Assembly: GCA_017651645.1 (NCBI GenBank) | Contig: JAGCCO010000018.1 | Coordinates: forward strand, 78,692 to 142,691 | Reading direction: 5' to 3' | Length of the DNA: 64,000 nucleotides | DNA from: Bacteroidales bacterium | GTDB taxonomy: Bacteria > Bacteroidota > Bacteroidia > Bacteroidales > F082 | In this document: positions 58,354-64,000 of the stretch, one piece after another | Position numbering within the stretch: position 1 is the first letter of the stretch | Layout of the letters: each line of letters begins with the position of its first letter | The notes under the pieces: model-generated | Database searches by the model: none | What the model saw: the letters and a program-made list of their open reading frames with translations, nothing else | Told to the model about the DNA's origin: nothing | Translations under genes and position numbers: made by a program

Positions 58354-59343
58354 ATGCAAGACAACGCTACAACTTCCCAACTTCCCCGGATTGGCCTCAG
58401 TCAGGGCGACTTCAACGGCATCAGTTATGAAATCATGCTGAAAGCTTTTTCAGATGCCCGAATGTTCGAAACGTTCACTCCTGTCTTGTATGGCCAGTCA
58501 AAGGCTTTTTCCTATTACAAGAAGAATTTTGGCATGGAAAGCCCCAATTACTCGCTTACCCGTGACGCACGTCAGTCGTGGGACAAGAAGTTCAACATCA
58601 TCAATATTGTGGAAAACGAACTGAAGATTGAGCCGGGTGCGCCTTCTGGGGTGTCGGCTGAGATGTCGGTGCTCTCGATGAAGAGAGCCGCAGACGATCT
58701 TCAAAAAGGCTATATCGATGCCTTGGTGATGGCGCCTGACAGTCCCGCCGTGGCAAAGAGCAACCGCGATTTCCTGCTTTCGTTCCATAAGGAGGCCGAC
58801 CCTGTTCAGGTCTTGGTGAACGGGCAGCTACGTATAGGCTTGGCTACTGGCGACGTGCCTCTGAGTACCGCCCTTGAGCAAATCGACATCCGTTTCCTTA
58901 CCTCAAAGCTGAGCACTTTCGCTGAGGCTTTGAAGACCGACTTTGGCATCAGCTCGCCCAAGATAGCCGTCATGGGCGTGAATCCGCATTCGGGTTCTCT
59001 CCCGACGGGTGATGACGAAAAGGTGGTGAAGGCCGTTGGCGATGCGCAGCGTAAGGGCATCTTTGCCTTTGGTCCCTTCTCGGTTTCACAACTGTTTGTC
59101 ACGGGCTGGTGGAAGAAATACGACGGCATCATGGCCTTGCATTATGAGCAGGGCGTGTTTCCGATGAAGTTCTTGTCATTGGATGGCTGTGCCTATTATT
59201 GGGCGGGTCCGCCCGTAGTGTGTGCGGCTCCGCTGCATGGTCCGGCTTTCGACATCGCCAACACGAACCAGGCTGTGCCCGATGCCTATCGTAAGGCAAT
59301 CTTCCTAGCTTACGATGTGTTGAGCCATCGGAAAGAACAATAA
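58354..59343 (+). CDS. Divergent PdxA-like 4-hydroxythreonine-4-phosphate dehydrogenase
   Basis: The overall plan is PdxA: GLSQGDFNGISYEIMLKAF at the N-terminus, NPHSG (H212), HYEQG for YHDQG (H263), and LHGPAFDIA for HGTAFDIA. Canonical PdxA binds metal with three His; H145 in SFHKEAD, H212 and H263 could still do so. Other hallmarks are changed: GHTE is not recognisable, NPHAGE has become NPHSGS, and RTS.DHG has become CAAPLHG, losing the usual Arg and Asp. At 329 aa it is full length. It may make pyridoxine, or act on a different substrate. Confidence 0.75.
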   Translation: MQDNATTSQLPRIGLSQGDFNGISYEIMLKAFSDARMFETFTPVLYGQSKAFSYYKKNFGMESPNYSLTRDARQSWDKKFNIINIVENELKIEPGAPSGVSAEMSVLSMKRAADDLQKGYIDALVMAPDSPAVAKSNRDFLLSFHKEADPVQVLVNGQLRIGLATGDVPLSTALEQIDIRFLTSKLSTFAEALKTDFGISSPKIAVMGVNPHSGSLPTGDDEKVVKAVGDAQRKGIFAFGPFSVSQLFVTGWWKKYDGIMALHYEQGVFPMKFLSLDGCAYYWAGPPVVCAAPLHGPAFDIANTNQAVPDAYRKAIFLAYDVLSHRKEQ

Positions 59344-59369
59344 AAAAGGAGGCCACGGCCTCCTTTTTT
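59342..59369. terminator. Bidirectional terminator
   Basis: A 13-bp perfect stem (A6GGAGGCC / GGCCTCCT6) with a 2-base loop between the convergent PdxA-like and BNR genes. Confidence 0.9.
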
Positions 59370-59388
59370 ATGGCATTTGGTGAAATGC

Positions 59389-61332
59389 TTACTTCACAAT
59401 GAACTTCTGAGTGTCAGAACCTGCGTTGACGAAGTAGACGCCAGCGCTGAGGCTGCTGATGTTGAGGGTGTTGGCACCGACATGGCCTTCAACGCTCATC
59501 ACTTCCTGACCCATGATGTTGTAGATCACGATGTCAGCGTTACGATTGAGGGTGATGTTGAGTTGGTCAACGGCGGGGTTGGGATAGAGGCTCATGTGGG
59601 TGTTGCTGACCGTTTGGCCTTCTTCAATGCCATCATAGCCGAAGAGGTCCATCAGGTCGAAGGTGAGGGCTTGGTAGTAGTTGTCGTCTGGGGTGACATC
59701 GCCACCGGAGCCGATGACGTAGGTGTCAGGCTCACCGTCCATCTGGCAGGCAAACACGAGGGTGTTACCCGTGATGGCGGCTTGCGGATAGACGCATTCT
59801 GAGAACACAAACATAAAGTCAGAGGTGAGGTTCATCATCGGGGTCCAGGTCATGCCTTTGTCGAAAGAAGCACGGCAAAAGACCTTAAAGTAGTGGTCGT
59901 TGTTTACGCCGCCAGTGTGGTGGTCATCCATGCCAACCCAAACGGCAACTAGAAGGTCTTGGGCAGGAGTGGTGACCAGTACAGGCATTTCGCAGATACC
60001 ACCGTTATAGCTGCCATGGGCAGTCCAGTCATCGCTAATGGTGAACGAGGTGGCTGAATAGGGGTCTAACAGAGGCTGGTCATCATCATCCAAAGGTGTG
60101 ACGTAGCCGATGTATTCGTCCCACATGGGGTGTGTGGCATCGCCCCAAATCCACAAAGAGGCATAGATGTCTTGGTTGATGTATGCGGAGTCCATGATGA
60201 AGGGTTGACCAGTAGCCATAGGCATGGGGTTGGTGGGGTCGCAACCAAATTGAGGCAGGGTTTCTCCGTGATACGGCATCACACTGTTCCAATAGGCAAT
60301 GCCACCAATGCCGGGATAGTAGCTCGTGGAAGTGGCATCACCCGTGCCGCCGCCAAATTCGTAGGCCACGTGCAAAGTGCCTTCGTTGTCCCAGAATGCT
60401 GAGGTCCAGCGGGGATACATATAAGCCAAACCTTCACCAAAGTCGACGTCGATGCCAGGATGGTGGTAGAACTTGGTCTTTGTCCAGGTGTCGCCTTCGT
60501 CTAAGGAGGTCAGCACGGCGCCATCGCCACGACGGGTGTTCACCACGATGTCGAGACGGTTGCCACCAGTGTTTTCCATGAAGTAGGCGTCTTGTCCGCT
60601 GCCATATTGGGGGCAGTAGTCACGGCCAAGGTATTCGATGGTCATGAAGTCGCTCCAGGTCTCGCCGCCGTCAAGCGAACGGATGTAGTAGAAGGGGTTG
60701 GTCTGGCCGTCGTCGGTCACCTCATTGAGAGCGGTGACAAGGATGTGGATGTGCTTGTGGTCGGGACCTGTGCACATCACAGCCGGGAAGTGTGGGTTGT
60801 GCTCGGTTGGCATGACGTAGACGGGGGCAAGGTCGCCGTGAGGCAGGTTGTCCTTGTCTTCGATGATGTAAACCTCACAGGTAAGGCTTTGGGGGTTACG
60901 CGAAACGACGACGATGCCGTTCTCGCCATAGCGGGCAGCGCAGCCGAAGCCGGTCTTGTGGTCTTCAATCAGTCCTTCTGAGGTTCTCCAGGCGTCCTCG
61001 TCAGGATAGAAGATGGCGATGTTGGTGCCACGATCAGCGTAATCGGGTTGAGTCGCGATGACATAAGCCACACCGACGCAGCCATCAGGGAAGGTCATGG
61101 TAAGGTTCTTGGCTGCCGTGTTGGTCTGCCAGTCGTAATAGGTGAAGTCCAATTCGGCATCAGAACGGGTCATGTTCGGCAGGCTGCCGACATTCTGGTA
61201 AACTTCATCGCCCGCAACGGTGATTTCCTGGGCAGAAGTCTTCATGGCATCGCTTTTCGATGTCTTTCTCACTTGTGAGTAGCCGCCAACGACTACCAAC
61301 AAGGCCAATGCTAAAGTAAATAACTTTTTCAT
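59389..61332 (-). CDS. T9SS-exported BNR-propeller (sialidase-like fold) protein, array copy 1
   Basis: Signal peptide MKKLFTLALALLVVVGGYSQ, then a beta-propeller with Asp-box repeats (SLDGGETWS, SLDEGDTWT and the KGMTW region), then a T9SS sorting domain (SLYPNPAVDQLNITLNRN ... GVYFVNAGSDTQKFIVK). The sialidase arginine triad was not identified, so the fold does not prove sialidase activity. It is one of at least three tandem paralogues with nearly identical signal peptides, promoters and sorting domains. The promoter lies about 60 bases upstream. Confidence 0.82.
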   Translation of the reverse strand: MKKLFTLALALLVVVGGYSQVRKTSKSDAMKTSAQEITVAGDEVYQNVGSLPNMTRSDAELDFTYYDWQTNTAAKNLTMTFPDGCVGVAYVIATQPDYADRGTNIAIFYPDEDAWRTSEGLIEDHKTGFGCAARYGENGIVVVSRNPQSLTCEVYIIEDKDNLPHGDLAPVYVMPTEHNPHFPAVMCTGPDHKHIHILVTALNEVTDDGQTNPFYYIRSLDGGETWSDFMTIEYLGRDYCPQYGSGQDAYFMENTGGNRLDIVVNTRRGDGAVLTSLDEGDTWTKTKFYHHPGIDVDFGEGLAYMYPRWTSAFWDNEGTLHVAYEFGGGTGDATSTSYYPGIGGIAYWNSVMPYHGETLPQFGCDPTNPMPMATGQPFIMDSAYINQDIYASLWIWGDATHPMWDEYIGYVTPLDDDDQPLLDPYSATSFTISDDWTAHGSYNGGICEMPVLVTTPAQDLLVAVWVGMDDHHTGGVNNDHYFKVFCRASFDKGMTWTPMMNLTSDFMFVFSECVYPQAAITGNTLVFACQMDGEPDTYVIGSGGDVTPDDNYYQALTFDLMDLFGYDGIEEGQTVSNTHMSLYPNPAVDQLNITLNRNADIVIYNIMGQEVMSVEGHVGANTLNISSLSAGVYFVNAGSDTQKFIVK

Positions 61333-61392
61333 TTTGAATGGGTTTTGATTAATAATAGGTTAGTTGTTATGTTCGTTTTGGGAATTTGGAAG

Positions 61393-61421
61393 CAAAGATA
61401 GGTTTTTTTCTTTAAATCCAA
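61393..61421 (-). promoter_or_regulatory. Promoter of BNR copy 1
   Basis: On the minus strand TTG (61419-61421) and TATCTTTG (61393-61400), 18 bases apart. The spacer GATTTAAAGAAAAAAAC is the same in copy 2. Confidence 0.75.
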
Positions 61422-61437
61422 GTATTTTTTTGTTTTT

Positions 61438-61566
61438 GAGATTCCCTTCGGGAATGGTGAGCAATTGTTATGTATCCCGCGGCGGCTTGTGACGTTTACG
61501 ATTCATAAGTTATTTTTGCCGCCGCTGGTGACAAAAGCGGAAGACTCCATTCCCGAAGGGAATCTC
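61438..61566. mobile_element. 129-bp palindromic MITE-like element
   Basis: Perfect 20-bp terminal inverted repeats, GAGATTCCCTTCGGGAATGG at 61438-61457 and its complement at 61547-61566. An inner inverted repeat GCGGCGGC/GCCGCCGC is at 61479-61486 and 61518-61525. No ORF. The equivalent intergenic region next to BNR copy 2 (63640-63660) lacks it. Confidence 0.85.
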
Positions 61567-61574
61567 CTTGAAAC

Positions 61575-61605
61575 AAAAAAGGAGGCAATTTTGCCTCCTT
61601 TTTTT
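61575..61605. terminator. Terminator of BNR copy 2
   Basis: A6GGAGGCAA/TTGCCTCCT6 stem with a 2-base loop, directly after the gene's stop on the minus strand. Confidence 0.85.
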
Positions 61606-61624
61606 GGATTGAATTTCAAATGAA

Positions 61625-63547
61625 TTACTTCACGATGAGCTTTTGGGTGTCGGTACCGGCGTTGATGAAGTAAATGCCACTTGTCAGGTTGCTGATATTG
61701 ATGGTGTTGGCACCAACGTGGCCTTCCACATTCATCACGTTCTGACCCATGATGTTGTAAATCACGATGTCGGCGTCTTGGCTGAGAGTGATGCCGACTT
61801 GGTCGGTAGCGGGGTTAGGACAGACGGTCATGTGTGTGTTGTGGCTCACTTCAGGCACTCCTATCGGGAAGATCATATCGAAGGTGAGACCCTGATAGTA
61901 GTTGTCATCAGAATCCGGATCATCACTTTGGACATAGGTGCCCGTGTACATGTCAAACTGAGAAGCGACCACAAGGGTTGTTCCGACCACAGCTGCCTGC
62001 GGGTAGACGCATTCGGAGAGCTCCCACATGAAGTCTGTCGTGAGCTGGACTTGGTGCCACCAGGTACGGCCTCCGTCACAGGAATAATTGGCGAAGAGTT
62101 TGTAGTAGTAATTGCCTGCGCCATCGGTATGGTTTTCATCCATGGCGCTCCAAACGGCAACCATGTCCAAACCATCTGAGCCGGGAACCATGGCAAGGAC
62201 GGGGAAGGCTACGGGACCGCTGTTGTAGGAGCCGTGTAAGGTCATGTCATCAATGTTCCAACCAGTGACGCTCTCATACGAGGGGCCTTCCGGGTTGCCT
62301 TCTTCGTCCAACGGGGGGAGGTAGCCCATGTATTCAGGCCAAATCTCGTGGGTCTGGTCGCTCCAGAGCATCCAACTCATATAGACGTCTTGCATGATAT
62401 AGGCACTGTCCATGATGAAAGGTTGACCTGGGGTAGGAGGCTTGGGGTTGGTGGGGTCAACACCGTATTGGGGCAGGGTTTCGCCGTGGTAAGGCAGGTT
62501 TTCGCTCCAGAAGGAGACGCCACCGATACCAGGATAGTAACTGCCCGATGTGTTGGAAGCGGCATCGTTGGTGCCATTGAATTCATAAGCCAGGCAGAGC
62601 TCACCGTCAACGCCCCATTGTGCTGAGGTCCAACGAGGATAGAGGAAAGCCACATGATCGTCGGGGAACTGCGCCAGAGGACCAGGGTGGTGGTAGAACA
62701 CTTTTCTTTCCCAGGTCTCACCATTGTCGTAGCTACAGAGGACCATGCCGTCGCTCCAGCTGCAGTTGATGACGAGAGCCAGGCAGTTGTCTTCGGTGGT
62801 TTCCATCCAATAGTAGGTGTTGGTGCCCCAGTTGATGCCGTATTCAGGCGTGAGGTAGGGGAGCTCGACGCACTCTTTGTCCCAAGTCAAGCCACCGTCG
62901 CTCGAACGCCAGTAGCGAATGGGCTCGTAGACGTCACCTTCATATTCTCCGAACTTGGCGGCAGCCACATGGATGATGTCACGATTGGCGCCCGAGGTCA
63001 TCACAGCGGGATGCGTGTAGAGGCTGGAGCCTGTGTAGAGAGAAGCGCCCACGCTGTTGGGGGTCATGTTGTCCTTGTCTTCAACGATGTAAATGCCAAG
63101 GTTGTTGGAGGTGTGAGCGGCAACGACGATGCCGTTGTCCTTGTAGCGGGCGATGGAGCCGAAACCGGTTCTCTCGTTTTCGATACGGCCACCAAGCGGA
63201 ATCCATTCATCATTCACGGCGTCGTAGGTGCCGATGCCTGTACCACGGTCACTAAAGTTGTTGTCACCAGCTATGGTATAGGCGAAGTTGATCTTTCCAT
63301 CGGGCCAAGCGATGGTCCAAGTACGGGCGCCAGCATTCGACTGCCAGTCGTAGGTCGAGTAGTCGAGCTCACCGTCGGTGCGGGTCATGACGGGTTCGTT
63401 CTGTACGTTCTCAAAGCACTCCATGCCTTTGGTGGTTTGCATGGTAGCGACTTTGTTCTTAGTGTCGTTTGACGACATCTTTCTCACTTGCGAGTAGCCG
63501 GCTTTGGCCACCAGCAAGGCTAATGCTAAAGTAAATAACTTTTTCAT
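61625..63547 (-). CDS. T9SS-exported BNR-propeller protein, array copy 2
   Basis: Paralogue of copy 1, 640 aa. Signal peptide MKKLFTLALALLVAKAGYSQVRK, Asp-box-like repeats (SSDGGLTWD, SYDNGETWE, SCDGGRTWW) and a T9SS sorting domain (VCPNPATDQVGITLSQD ... GIYFINAGTDTQKLIVK). Long collinear blocks are shared with copy 1 (GRIENERTGFGSIARYKDNGIVV, YYPGIGGVSFWSENLPYHGETLPQYG, DPTNPKPPTPGQPFIMDSAYI). No catalytic sialidase residues were recognised. Function unknown. Confidence 0.82.
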   Translation of the reverse strand: MKKLFTLALALLVAKAGYSQVRKMSSNDTKNKVATMQTTKGMECFENVQNEPVMTRTDGELDYSTYDWQSNAGARTWTIAWPDGKINFAYTIAGDNNFSDRGTGIGTYDAVNDEWIPLGGRIENERTGFGSIARYKDNGIVVAAHTSNNLGIYIVEDKDNMTPNSVGASLYTGSSLYTHPAVMTSGANRDIIHVAAAKFGEYEGDVYEPIRYWRSSDGGLTWDKECVELPYLTPEYGINWGTNTYYWMETTEDNCLALVINCSWSDGMVLCSYDNGETWERKVFYHHPGPLAQFPDDHVAFLYPRWTSAQWGVDGELCLAYEFNGTNDAASNTSGSYYPGIGGVSFWSENLPYHGETLPQYGVDPTNPKPPTPGQPFIMDSAYIMQDVYMSWMLWSDQTHEIWPEYMGYLPPLDEEGNPEGPSYESVTGWNIDDMTLHGSYNSGPVAFPVLAMVPGSDGLDMVAVWSAMDENHTDGAGNYYYKLFANYSCDGGRTWWHQVQLTTDFMWELSECVYPQAAVVGTTLVVASQFDMYTGTYVQSDDPDSDDNYYQGLTFDMIFPIGVPEVSHNTHMTVCPNPATDQVGITLSQDADIVIYNIMGQNVMNVEGHVGANTINISNLTSGIYFINAGTDTQKLIVK

Positions 63548-63610
63548 TTTGAATGTGTTTATGTTATTAATAAGTTGGTTGATGTGTTCGTTTTTGACGA
63601 ATCTGGAAGC

Positions 63611-63639
63611 AAAAATAAGTTTTTTTCTTTAAATCCAAG
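63611..63639 (-). promoter_or_regulatory. Promoter of BNR copy 2
   Basis: On the minus strand TTG (63637-63639) and TATTTTTG (63611-63618), 18 bases apart, near-identical to the copy 1 promoter. Confidence 0.75.
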
Positions 63640-63658
63640 TATTTTTTGTTTTGAAACA

Positions 63659-63689
63659 AAAAAAGGAGGCAAAACTGCCTCCTTTTTTT
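63659..63689. terminator. Terminator of BNR copy 3
   Basis: A6GGAGGC/GCCTCCT7 stem with a 6-base loop, just after the copy 3 stop on the minus strand. Confidence 0.85.
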
Positions 63690-63708
63690 GGATTGAATTT
63701 CAAGTGAA

Positions 63709-64000
63709 TTACTTCACAATGAACTTTTGGGTGTCGCTACCAGCGTTGACGAAGTAAACACCGCTCGTCAGGTTGCTGATGTTGATGGTGTTGGCACCAG
63801 CGTGGCCTTCCACGTTCATCACGTTCTGACCCATGATGTTGTAGATGGTGATGTCAGCGTTCTGGCTGAGGGTGATGTTGAGTTGGTCAACAGCGGGGTT
63901 GGGATAAACGGCCATGTGCGTGTTGTGGCTCACTTCCGGCACGCCGACGTTGGCACCCGGGAAGAGGTCGTTCAACTCGAAGGTGAAGCCTTGGTAGTAG
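63709..64000 (-). CDS. Third T9SS protein of the BNR array, 5' part outside the window
   Basis: Only the last 97 or so codons are present; the frame stays open to base 64000 (YYQGFTFELNDLFPG). They encode the end of the body and a T9SS sorting domain (AVYPNPAVDQLNITLSQN ... GVYFVNAGSDTQKFIVK) almost identical to those of copies 1 and 2. By position and sequence it is a third paralogue, but its main domain cannot be seen. Confidence 0.8.
   Translation of the reverse strand, partial: YYQGFTFELNDLFPGANVGVPEVSHNTHMAVYPNPAVDQLNITLSQNADITIYNIMGQNVMNVEGHAGANTINISNLTSGVYFVNAGSDTQKFIVK

Noticed and set aside
61438..61566. Intrinsic terminator
   Set aside because: Too long, no T-run at either end, and a separate canonical terminator (61575-61605) serves the adjacent gene.
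59389..63547. Calling the BNR proteins sialidases
   Set aside because: Asp-box repeats show the fold only; the arginine triad and Tyr/Glu pair were not found.

Overview
The window looks like a chromosomal segment of an anaerobic Bacteroidales bacterium (Bacteroidota). Three things point there. Many genes are preceded by the Bacteroidota -7 box TAnnTTTG, often with a TTG or TTTG about 18-21 bases upstream. Ten genes, one cut by each window edge, end in a type IX secretion (T9SS) C-terminal sorting domain (YPNP...G.Y). The housekeeping genes (SppA, folK, dNK, MutS, short Adk, PurE, WaaA) are of Bacteroidota type. No ribosomal RNA, phage, plasmid or CRISPR locus was seen. Family or genus cannot be decided from this window.

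Layout. 1-5442: two large T9SS-exported surface proteins. 5488-15814: housekeeping block (ABC-F ATPase, SppA, folK-dNK, an OmpA-like outer membrane protein, a TrmH-type methyltransferase, mutS). 15846-18117: an AT-richer tandem pair of sugar-transfer-type ATP-grasp genes. 18215-18733: two identical tRNA-Gly genes in a duplicated unit, then tRNA-Leu. 18781-27268: YitT, then a minus-strand block with three exported cysteine peptidases (two C1B, one C10), 5-formyl-THF cyclo-ligase and a carboxylesterase. 27369-29936: a GH16-GH20 fusion. 30008-37314: a vWA lipoprotein, a TSCPD/hotdog/OsmC operon, deoC, an AAA ATPase, a head-GIN lipoprotein and malQ. 37333-39920: two paralogous exported propeller-like proteins. 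40079-42829: acyltransferase, adk, hpt, purE. 42854-47790: an array of secreted-protein genes built from repeated promoter and 3' modules. 47897-56093: an M16 peptidase and two tandem subtilisins. 56202-59343: an outer membrane protein, waaA and a PdxA-like gene. 59389-64000: a tandem array of BNR-propeller T9SS proteins.

How the genes fit together. Much of the non-housekeeping content is exported protein: peptidases of four families (C1B, C10, S8, M16), a glycan-cleaving fusion, and adhesin-like or propeller proteins carrying T9SS signals. This fits an organism that degrades host or feed protein and glycans at its surface.

Most notable observations: (i) three cassettes at 42854-47790 share a promoter and a 3' module, and one cassette has no gene between them; (ii) a 129-bp palindromic element at 61438-61566 whose empty site is preserved next to a paralogue; (iii) a 75-bp palindromic element inserted in frame in the CBM20 domain of malQ; (iv) a lipoprotein whose vWA domain appears circularly permuted; (v) a GH16-GH20 fusion. 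All calls come from reading the sequence; no database search was run.
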